The notes below the pieces were generated by a model, which worked only from the letters and a program-made list of their open reading frames with translations, did no database searches and was not told where the DNA came from. 64,000 nt of DNA from Pycnopodia helianthoides. Lineage: Eukaryota > Echinodermata > Asteroidea > Forcipulatida > Asteriidae. Location of the stretch: the NCBI GenBank assembly GCA_032158295.1, contig CM063254.1, positions 2,705,538 to 2,769,537 on the forward strand, in the 5' to 3' direction. The position numbers were made by a program, and so were the translations under genes. Positions 14,501-26,500 of this stretch are shown piece after piece; the first letter of the stretch is position 1, and every line of letters starts with the position of its first letter.

Positions 14501-17500
14501 CTATTGTAACTGTTCCTTTTTGCTTTGACCAACTGACTTTGTTTATTTTGAAGGTTGCCATACCTATAGAGGAGTTTTGCCTGACGGATACCCACTTGAG
14601 GATAACATTCAAACAAAGATACTCCACGGAAAGTAAGTATTCCATGGAACCATGGGGAAGATTTATAAAAACAATTTATCGCTAGTCTTGTATTGGCTCT
14701 GAGGAGATCCATCGGCGTAAGCCAACAAATCACAAATGTTGCCATGTGACCCAAAAGTGGGTCACGAAAACATTCAGGTGGGTTGCCAAACTTTGTCGGA
14801 AGGACTAAAGAGAAAAATGATATTAACAAAATTGAGAGACTGGCAACATAAGGGCTAGATAGCTCAGTTGGCAGAGTGCCGGCACAGTAATCCGTAGGTC
14901 GCAGGTTCAAGTTAGCTCTAGTGAAAAAAAAAAATTTCAACCCCAAATTATTTAAAATTTACTCAGTCAGTTATTTATTGTGGTTAATTACTTGATATAT
15001 GGCAAAAAACGTATTGTAAAATTTGGGTCTTTCCGTCAGCAACAAAGATTGCCTCATAATCGATTTATTTTAAAAATCATTGTATTTTTCCTTAATTTGT
15101 TTTATCAGCTCACTGCGATGACCCATAACTTGTATACAAAAAATAAACTGCTTCAATAAATAGTTTACTCCTTTAAAAGATGAACCTGTTATTATGACTT
15201 TACCTCTCCAGATATTTGCAAAATTGCTTCAAGGGGAAAAGATAAACCTTTAATTCCCTGCTTCATCCCCCTTTATGATAAAATGTACCCAAAAGTATAG
15301 GATGAAACTAAAAGAAGATTTCTTTTTTAAGATCAAATTTTAAAAATCTGGAGCCTACGCCCATTTCTAGAGGTAGATTCAAGTAATAGGAGTGGTCCTT
15401 GGCATGTGCACATATCCAAGAGCTGTGGATTTACCTGTCTGCTGCCACCTAGTGTCCCGGAAAGTCTACAATTCCCCTTTCACTTCAAATGAATGTTTTG
15501 TATTTGCAGCCAAAGACAGACAAGAGAAACCATTTGGCGTTGCTTACCTGCGTCTGATGACGGTCATCGGAACCACTATCATCAACGGTGAACATGAACT
15601 CTTAGTATACAAGGTAGGTTAAACAGGGCCCAATTTCATAGCGCTGCTTAACGGTAAAAAAAAAATTTGCTTAAGCATAATCGTATCTCACAGGTTAGCA
15701 AGAAAATATTTGCATTGTTACGTCATTCATTTTCAGGCAGTAAGCACCGGAAGGTTAACATACCTTTTCGTGTGCTTACCTTCTTTTGACCTCTAGCCGA
15801 CGGCGCCCTACTGAAATTATGTCATGTGCATAAGGTCTATTTCATCTATTACTATAATGCTGGCTATCTAGGAAGGACGTTCATTTCACAGAGTTTTTGG
15901 CTGGAAGTTTTTTAAGTCTATCAAACATGCTAAAATGAGGATTAGAACTGTTTTGGCAGGCTTTGACAGTATGTTTCTGTGTACGTGTGTGTTTGTTTTG
16001 ACACCGAATTGATGAAAAGTAGGAATTCTGAAACCTGGGCCCAATTGCATAGATCTGCCTTGAAAGCAGAAATGAGCAGAATGCCAGTCACAAATTGTAC
16101 AGGTGACATGGTAGTGTGGCTGGCAACCTTATTCTGGTAGCCATAATTTTGTTGCTTAAGCAGCTGTATTGAATTGGGCTCTTGATGTTTGGAACTCTGG
16201 GTACATTGCTTCTACATTAGGCTGGCTACATATGCTTTTAACTCACACATGTATTCTCTGACCCTACAAAGCATTGTGCGGTGAGCAGGGAAAAGTCACA
16301 ATTTGTGTATCTGATTTATAACTCTTTCCAGTGTGACAAACTGCAAGATTCCATTGGCACGCATTACCTTGACCTTCCATCAACCAGGCACGAGCTAGAA
16401 AGGAGGCACCAGAACCAGACCAGCAGTGGGAGTGGGGGTAGCTCAAACAGTCTTGGCAGTACGGGCAGCCTGGTCCGCAGTAAAGGGTACAATCTAAGCT
16501 CCAAGGATTCACTGCATATCTCAACGTTGGTCTGCTCGACTAAACTCACACAGAATGGTGAGTGAAACACACATCGTATTCCAGCCGGCCTGGTATTTCT
16601 CACATGGTTTCAGGGGGTTGATGATACTGAACATACCAATCTGCTATTAAAGCTCAGAAATTGTTGCTTACCCAAAACAGGGAACCAACCACACGCCATT
16701 TTATTTTTCCTGTATATAACTGGTTCCCTGCACGTACCTTCCAATTTGTGAAAATGGAAAAAAAAACATCAACACAAAAAGAGGGCACTATTTCACTGAC
16801 AATTCTTGACTGGTACCCTCTCTTTATTTATAAGGATAAAGACAGGCACCGGTGTTATAAACCCAATAGTTTAATTGGGTTAAGTACTTTGATGAGAAGG
16901 CCCGCTGTGGGACTCGATGGAGCTTCATTTGACTCTTTCTTTCCCCCATTGATTTTTTCGATGATTCTGATTTGAATTGTTGCAGTTGATTTATTGGGTT
17001 TGCTGAAGTGGAAAAGTGACCGGAGTAACCTTCAGACCAATCTGGAGAAGCTCATGAAGGTGGACGGAGAGGACGTTGTCAAGGTATTAAAGGACGTAGT
17101 CAAACAGTTACTGGGTCAATGTTCTGCATTTTTTATAGTGAAGTTGTGATCAGTTTCTTTGTAGTTGGCATATCAGATTGGCATATCAAAAGAAAGCTTG
17201 CAGGAGGCACAGGGCGTGGGTTGTAATTCAGGATATATCAAACTCTATATTTTTTTTGTGGAGGATAAATTAAGTTTAGATGACAATCTATAATGATTTT
17301 TGTAAAAAACAAAATTCCTGTGTTTTTTACTTGAATAAATAAGTGTGCATCATTCTTATATAGTGCTTTATCACACCCGATGGGTGTCTCAAAGTGCTCC
17401 TTATTTTACGACAGATATGCAGAGCTGTGTTTGATTAATAAGACACATTTATACAGCACTTTGTAAGGGTTTATGAGGTGCTGTAGTGCAATCGGCAGCC

Positions 17501-20500
17501 AATGTGTCAATGACACAGGGGCAAATCCCTTCTCTTCGTGATAAGTTTAATATATTCTTGTACGTGCTATACACAACATACAGGACTTGTGGTTTAAAGT
17601 CACATCCGAAGAATGAAGCAATTATGGTTAAGGGAACATATCAAAAGTTTTCCATTTGCTAAAGATCGCTGCCGTGGGCGTTTGCACACAATTCGGTGGA
17701 CTGCCAGAACGCTCTGCTGGACTGCCGAACTACAGGAACATTCCCACACAAGAGAATTTGCGCGTTGACATTTTGAACATTCCAAATACTTTGACTGTCC
17801 AACAAACTGGTTTGTACTTAAAGACACTGGACACTATTGGTAATTGTCAAAGACCAGTCTTCTCACTTGGTGTATCTCAACATATGGATAAAATAACAAA
17901 CCTGTAAAAACTTGAGCTCAATTTGGTCGTTGAAGTTGCGAGATAACTATGAAAGAAAAAACACCCTTGTCACACAAAGTTGTGTGCTTTCAGACCTCAA
18001 AATCTAATTCTGAGGTCTCGAAATCAAATTCGTGGAAAATTACTTCTTTCTCAAAAACTATGTCACTTCAGAGGGAGCCGTTTCTCACAATGTTTTATAC
18101 TGTCAACCTCTCCCCATTACTCGTTACCAAGTAAGGTTTTATGCTAATAATTATTTTGAGTAATTACCAATAGTGTCCACTGCCTTTAACCAATCCTATT
18201 AGAATGTTCCTCTCATTCTGACTTTTGAGACGCTCTGGAACACAAGTGCCATAACCGGGACCAAAGCCCACACTCTGACAGCATCAGAACTCAAGTCCAG
18301 TGCGCTTGACCCGTTCGGCCACGGTACTACCACATTTAACAGCACTATTTCTCGAGACGGTTGGCAGGCACCCTATTTCATGGTCTTACTTTGAGGGTCT
18401 TATTTTTCCCTGTTGTTTCACTGTAGTTTCTTCAAGATACCCTGGATGCATTGTTCAACATCCTGACGGAGAGTCCTCAGTCTAATGAGTATGATGAGCC
18501 TGTCTTCAATGCATTGGTAAGTCTTGAATGGGTAGTACAGCAGCGGTTCTTGGAAGATTTGATTATTTTACATCTCATATCAGGGTTGGAATTTTTTGAG
18601 GCTAGTAAATTTGCATGTAGTTTTTTGATAGTGTGATGGTCTCATGAAAAAAAAGTTTGTTTCAAAACAACGCTGTGAAGTGGATTTGCAATCGGGGACC
18701 ACAGAGCTCAAATAAGAATTTGCCCTGCTGGTTTCTACTGCAGCAGAGTAGAATCAGAAAACCAGGAGGCTACAAAGTTCTAATAAGAACTTGTCCTGCT
18801 GTGTATCTACTACCCCAGAGTAGATAGGGAAAGAATGCAACTTATACTTTTGCTTTGTGGATCGAGGGGACTTCTCGTAATTATCTTCACTGCCGAAGAG
18901 GGAGGTAGTATTGGTATCAACTCTTCGACAAGCCTGCTCCAGTCACTCGGGAGACTGATGAAATTTGTCATATCAAACATATCAAGTCAAAGATGTCATA
19001 CAAAGAAACTTTGAGGGATTGCTGTGCACAACTTGATTGCTGTGACAGGGTGACTATTTTTTTCTTCCGTTTTGCTTTTTTAGATTTTCATCATCGGATT
19101 AATAGCAGACCGCAAATATCAACAGTTCCGACCAGTTCTTGATGCATACGTGCAAGAGCACTACAGTGTAACTTTTGCCGACATGTAAGTACCAACTGTT
19201 CAAAGTTTTGATGTTAAAGCCCACTTTAAGCCCAAAAATTCTTTGGTAAGTTGTGCTATGAAATTAGGCTTCTACCAGGAAAAGAAGATCACTGATTTTT
19301 CTTCCAGCGCAAGACAATTTTCACAACAAGGCCATGTGGTCAATATGCAATTTGAGTCTCTGATGTGTGTGTGTAATGTTGTGTCGCAGCCAAGCGGTTG
19401 AGAACACAGGACTCAAGCTCCTGGTGTTTCTGATCAGCAGTGTGCAGCATGAGGCCTGATGGTGGCACCTTTGCTCTTGAACAAGACACTTTGCCATAAT
19501 TGCTTTGTCCTTCGGATGAGACATTAAGCCGTAGGTCCCGTGCACTAGGGTTGGTAGTGCACATATAAGAACCCAGAACACTTATCGTGGAAGAGTAGGG
19601 GTTAACTGCAGTGTTTCTGGTTCACATAACAAACACCCTGGTATACAAGTTTTTTTCAGGCTTGCCAGCTACAGCAATTAAAGGCCCTGTACACTATTGG
19701 TAAGATCGAAAAACACAATGTTCACAGATTCACACATAACTTACATGAATTAAAGTAAGTAATGATAAGAAAGGGCTCCTTAAAATTTTTCTGCCTAAAA
19801 TGCTATCGTTTTTGAGAAACGAGTAAAACAATAGTAATTATTGCGCGCGATAATTTGAAAAAACAGAAAACACATAAGATCTCTTTTCACTATTTTCTCG
19901 TGACCTCAATGACCAATTGAGCTCAAACTTTCACAGGTTTGTTTGTTCATGCATATGTTTAATCACACAAAATGTGGACACTGATTTTGAGCTGTTACCA
20001 AAAGTGTACAATACCTTTAAGTTCACTTATGAGGCATTTTTGGTTTCATTACCATAGATATATAAAAATGGTCTATAGAGTAACGTATCTGTCATTGATC
20101 ACTAACGTTCATTTTCTTTTTCGCGACTTACAGTAAGTTGATGCGAGTGTTCAAGAACTATCTGGACAACGCTGGGGAGAAGGGTATGCAGGATCAGCTC
20201 TTGAAGACACTCAAGGCCATGGAGTACATCTTCAGGTTCATCTTGAAGTCACGAACTCTCTTCACTGCGTGAGTAATATTAATAACAGGCATGATATTCT
20301 GCCTGCTATATTCTGATTTCCAATTTGTTTGCCCTCAGAAAGGTCAGCAAAATGGTTCTTTATAAGGTAGCAAAGTCAGTCTAAGGTAGCAAATGTTAAA
20401 GGAACATTACAGAATTGGTAAAAAAAAAAACTTGTAAAATATACTTTTTGATCACAGATTTAGATGAAACTTACACGATCTAATGATAATGAAAGTAGAA

Positions 20501-23500
20501 AACATCCCTTGAAATATTTCTGTCTGAAATGCCATATTTGATGAGAAATGAATAAACTAATTTTCCGATTGGAGTTTATTGCTCAGTGAGCGTTTTGTTC
20601 ATGTGTTGAATCTATATGATTTCATGCAAATGTGTAATCGGTTTTTCACTATTTTCTCGTGACCCAGATGGCCGATCGATCTCAAATTTCTACAGGTTTG
20701 TCAGTTTATGTATATGGTGGATTACATAAAGTGCTTACACTGCCAGCAACTGTTTTGTTAGCATAAACCAATTCTGTAATGTTCCTTTAAAGCAATTATA
20801 CTAGTGTAACTGAAGCAGTTTTATCATTGATGGCTTGGGCAGTGGCTATGGCTGGAATGCTGAAAAGATCTATTCTTCAACATTGTCGATGCTGCAAAAC
20901 AGCCATAGCCGTAGCCAAAGTCGCTGGATTCGGATCTGGCCTAATGTATGTTTTATTTTGCCATCCTATTAGATTGCATGGTGAAAACACGGGCAAGAAT
21001 CAATTTGAGGCTTTACTGAAGGACCTCTTCCTCTCACTCAAGTGGCTTATGGCTTACACGTTGGACAATGTACTCCTCTGCCAGGTAAGATAGCAAACCA
21101 TAAAGCCTGGTTCATACTTCATGCGAATTGGCAAAGTGAAGCGAATTTCCCTGCGTCACAATTTGAAAACTGCGCGTACATGATTGCTTGCATTATGTAA
21201 TTCGTATTTGCTTTCGTGTGAAGTATGAACCGGGCTTAAATCGCTTACTTTAAAAGAAGCAAAATATATTGTGGAGCTTACAACCTCAAGCTGTTTTTTA
21301 TTAGTGCTGAGGTGTTAATCCAGCATTAAACCATCTCGGCCTTTGCAGGTTCCCATTTATACATCTGGGTTAAGAGAAGCATTTTATGGTTAAAGGTATT
21401 TTATACTTTTGGTAACAGCTCAAAATCAGTGTCCACATTTTGTGTGATTAAACATGCATGAACAAACAAACCTGTGAAAGTTTGAGCTCAATTGGTCATC
21501 GAGGTCACGAGAAAATAGTGAAAAGAGATCTTATGTGTTTTCTGTTTTTTCAAATTATCGCGCGCGATAACTACTATTGTTTTACTCGTCTCTCAGAAAC
21601 GATAGCATTTTAGGCAGAAATATTTTAAGGAGCCCTTTCTACCATTACTTACTTTAAATCATGTAAGTTATGTGTGAATCTGTGAACATTGTGTTTTTCG
21701 ATCTTACCAATAGTGTACAGGGCCTTTAAGTGTCTTGCTGAAGGACACACGTATAATGATGGGGGATTCAAACCCACACTCAGATGACAAGGCAATCAGT
21801 GTCCAATTTCATGGCTCTGCTTACCAGGGCCCAATTTCATAGAGCTACTTAAGCAAAAAATATTACTTAACAGTTTCTGCTAAGCAGAAATGAGCAGGAT
21901 ACCAGTCACAAATTGTACATGTGACATGGCAGTTTGGCTGGTAACCTGACTCTGATAATCAAAATTGTGTTGTGCTTAGCTATATTTTGTGCTTAAGCAG
22001 CTGCTGAATTCTGCGTTTACTGTGCACTGCAAAGCATATAGGCCGTAAGCGGAGAATTTATTTGTAAGCATTTGCCATGAAATTGGGTCCATAACTTGAG
22101 TCGGTGCACTAGACCGCTCGGCCACGCCGAGCCATAAATTGAGGAAAAGGCTCATCGCAAAATGTTTTACTTTTGAATTTGCAGGGGGCAGCGATGAAAT
22201 ATCTTCCATCAGTACTGACGGACGCCCTGGAAATGCTTGAGCCTAAGGAGTTGTCGGTTCTGGTCAAAGAGTTCCTGGTCAGCCTTCCTCCTGACCGTCT
22301 GGTGAAACAGAAGATGGACTGCATCAAGGACATCGTGCGTGGAGACCTGTTCAAACGGAGAGGTAATGCAGCATCTTGAAAACTATCCGTCATTAATTAT
22401 TTAAGAACATTAAAAACCCTCTTACTGTCGGTATATTTTTGGAGACAACCGACCCTTCTCACTTTTCCAAGACAGTGGCATTTTGAGGCACAAACATGCT
22501 GATGTAGAGAGTAGAGCCATTGCCAAATGATTTTAGCATTCTGGTTTCTTTTAAAAAAGAACCGTGTTGCCCGAACCAAAGTTTTTAGAAATCAAGTTTT
22601 CCTTTTCAAAAAGAACTGTGTTTCTTTTTAAGAATCACTCTTTGTGGTCTACACTATCGGACATTCCTCTTTAATCTTCGGAATTGGTTTTCTCTTCTAC
22701 CAGATTGCAGAGCCGTGCTTCTACCCATGACAACAATATTCCTTAAAAAGCTCCTGACCAAGAAAGAAGACATGAGACTAGTGTCGGAGGTCCTGAGTGA
22801 AATTCTGGACACACTGTGGAGGAAGGACATTGTGAGTCTGAATCTTGTTTTCTTTCTCTCAACTTTATACAAACTTTTCTTACATTTAAATAGGTTTTGA
22901 GGCATCGCATGGTGAGGTATCAATGTAAATTCAGTTTGCGGGAACACCATGTGTATAGACCCATTGCACAACGCGCAGCGCACTTGCACCCATGGCTCCT
23001 GTCAGCCATTTTGGGTGTCAAAACGTGCACAAAAGGATGGTACACGTGTTTACGCACCAATGCGTGTGTAAACACGTGTACCATCCTTTTGTGCCCGTTT
23101 TGACACCCAAAATGGCAAACAGGAAGCGCGCGTGCAAATGTGCTGCACTTTGTGTATATCTACACCAAGTGTATATAACTACTTTGCTGTACTAACCGAC
23201 GTTTTGCCATGCCTCACAGGGATTTTTGTCCCCACCTGCTATAAATTTTTCCTGAGAAATATTTTTGCCCGAATATTTTTATATTTTTTTTCAGAGTCAA
23301 ATTTTTGTCTTCTCAATTTTTTTCTTCTTTTCCCCAGTTTTCGGACTGACTGTTAGCATTGTACCAACAACTGTACAAGTAGTCGGGCTTCTGGGTTATG
23401 CCGCCGTGCACTGGGCTATGGTTTATGCCGCTGCGCTAATGTGGTACTCAAAAAAAAATGACAAGGTTGGCAGGTCTGCACATGGTATTACCGCAAACTG

Positions 23501-26500
23501 AGTACACATTTTCTTACATCATTTCAAAACTCTCCTTTAAATTTGTCAATGTCTGTAACTTTTAAATAACGCTCAAATACACGGATTCAAAGAGGAAACT
23601 GTCGAAGCCAGAAATCTGCCGCTGCGTGTATATTGACCCAATTTATTTGATGACATCACCACAATAAATCTTGGTTGTGCCATTTTGCGAGTCGGTTTCC
23701 CTCTGTGTTACTGTGAAATGAGCCCTTTCGGCAACACACGATATCTTTACATGGGATTTGACTCTCAAAATGGCAGACCATGGGCAGACAGTAGGTTGCT
23801 TACCGTGTGATGTCAGTGCAAGGTGGTCAGTATACATAGTCTACTAACATTCATTATTGTGTTCAAAGGTCACTGTCATTTAGTGTCCCATCGTTTTAAT
23901 TGTCTTTCATAATTTTTAATGTCAAATTGTGTCAGTGACATGCAATTGATATTGTTACTGTCCTTGTCACTGTCAGTATCAGTGACTGCCACTGATGTTT
24001 CCATTGTCATTTCCATTGTTATTGTCTGTGCCTTTTACTGCCACAGTTCTGTCACTTGTGCAAATGCCTTTGCACCGTTACTTTTGGTTTTTGTCATGGT
24101 CATTTCTTGTGTTTGTCATGGTCATTTCTTGTTTTTCATTTTCTGTGTTTGTCTTGGTCACTTTATGTATTTGTCACAGCCATTTCCTGTGTTTGTCACA
24201 GTCATATCCATTTTGGTCATTGTCACACGCTGTCACTGCCTGTGCAATTATTTTAAAGATGTGACTTCTCTTTTTCATTCAGGGGCCGACCCATGGCGAT
24301 ATCTCCGAGGTGATGCATTCGTTACTAAGGACGGTCATTCAGTCGGTGATCTTTATGTACATGGACAATGACGAGACCCTAATTGTAAGTAACTTTTACA
24401 CACCCACCTCTTCCTATCCACTTGGCATTTAAATCTCCCCTTGTCACGCAGTGGCTAACTTTTTCCAGATCCCTCTATAGTCAGTGTTCTAACTTTCTAT
24501 TTTTTAAAAGGAATCGAGGGCACAGTCTGGCGACCCCCGACTAGAAACATGTTTGAGCTTTGGTTATTGGTTAAAAGCGTTTTCATGAGATTGGTTTAGC
24601 CGCAGTGACCTAGCTGTCCTGACCAAACAGTGACAAGGTGTTGGCTTGGTTAGGTTTGGTTTCAAGATTGCGGATTTTACAAACTAACCAAAAAATGTTT
24701 ACCAAATTCCTTTAAACGTTACAAACGTTGGCGCATACCAATCCAATAATAATGTAAATTATAAAGACTAAGTTCCATTAAGTTAGAATAAAGTCTGTGT
24801 GGTTTGGAGAATCTTAATTTTTAAGAGATATACTACGCCACAAAATGTTTCTGGTTTCTGATCGAGAGCCTTAGGCCGTGTCCAAATCAAGCAACTTCGG
24901 CTATGGCTGTTGGCTATGGCTATTGGCTATGGCTGTTGGCTACGGCTGTTGGCTACAATGAGAACGTTGAATAATAGGACTCTTCACGATCCGGCCGTAG
25001 CCACTGCCAAAGCCGGTAACTCACACACGGCTTGAACTCTCTCCGCTTCTTGTGCCCTCTTCATCTACAGGGGAGGTTCGTGAGCTGCATGATCTCCATC
25101 TTGCACCAGATGACGGAGTACCACTACCAGGAGTACATCAACGCCTTCCCGACGAGGATCGACCTCTTGGACTTCCTGATGGAGATCTTTATAGTCTTCA
25201 GGGATCTCATCTCCAAGAACCTCTACCCGAACGACTGGGCCACCATGATTGTCCAACAGAACAGGTACATGTTGTTGTTGTTGTTACATGTTGTTGTTGT
25301 TGTTACATCAGTGCAACTACCTGGGTCACAGTTTGTTTGCACTTTTGCGTTCAGTAGAAACCAGTCTAACCTGTTGCCAGTCTACGTTTTTTGAGTTTTG
25401 CAATTAGATGATTTGTGAGCCTTCCTGATCTTGTTTATCTTTAGTTGTATGATTGATGTTTTTGGAGATGCTGGGAAATCCCATGTTAATACATACAAGA
25501 TTGTCTTCTGAAAAATTCTCTGGGAATATTCAAGGTTACTCATTAACTGGTGATATGATCTGGGCCCAATTTCATAAAGCTGTTAAGCAAAAAATAGTGC
25601 TTAGCAAATATTTCTGCTGAGCAAAAATAAGCAGGGAACCAGTCACAAACAATATACATTACATTGTATGTTGGCTGGTAAACCATGCTAAGCAAGATGT
25701 TACTTAGACTGGTTCCCTCTCTTATCGCAAGGATAAGGACAGGCACTGTTCTGACAGGTCCAATGATTCATTGGATAAACATGCAGTGAGCGTAAGCTTT
25801 CCATATCTGTGTTATGATTGGTCGCTCCGAAAAGACGTAATTTGTCAGCGACCCACCTAGGATCGTCTGCTGCATGCACGTGTGCATAAAGTTTGTATGT
25901 TGTGTTGTTTTATTCGCTATGTAATGTGTTTACACATGTAGTGAAAGACTACGAATCTCCGCCCATGTGAATGGGATGCGAGGTCAAAGGTACATCTGGC
26001 GGGATCCTGCCAGGCCCTCAAGGTCGGTATCTGGCGTTATTCACGAGCCTGGAAGTGTGACGTCAGATGTTCAGGCTAGATGACACTTATTTTATTCTTA
26101 CCTCTTCCCACAGTGTGATTCTGTTTGCCATGAAGCAGTATGCACGCGTCCTCCAGCGCTCGTTTGTCCGCATCGACGACTTCGAGTTCCAACTCTGGAA
26201 TAACTTCTTCCACCTCGCTGTGGCCTTTGTGACGCAGGAATCTCTGCAGCTGGAAAACTTCAGCCCAGCAAAACGAAACAAGATCTTAGAAAGGTTTGCT
26301 TTTAAATCTCGATTCTCCCTTAACTCCATTCAAATCCAACCTGCACCAGCTGATCAATTAAAAGGCTTCATGCCTGAAGCCTTTATCAGATTGAAATATT
26401 TTAGTGAGAAATTACCTCGTTCTCAAAAACTACTTCAGAGGGAGTCGGTTCTCACAATGTTTTATACTATCAGCAGCTCTCGGGTGCTCCTTACCAAGTA

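Noticed and set aside
23919..24371. 150-codon open frame of Val/Ser/Cys-rich composition
   Set aside because: It lies in a degenerate GTCATTTC repeat and runs into DOCK1 exon 24283-24384 in the wrong frame.
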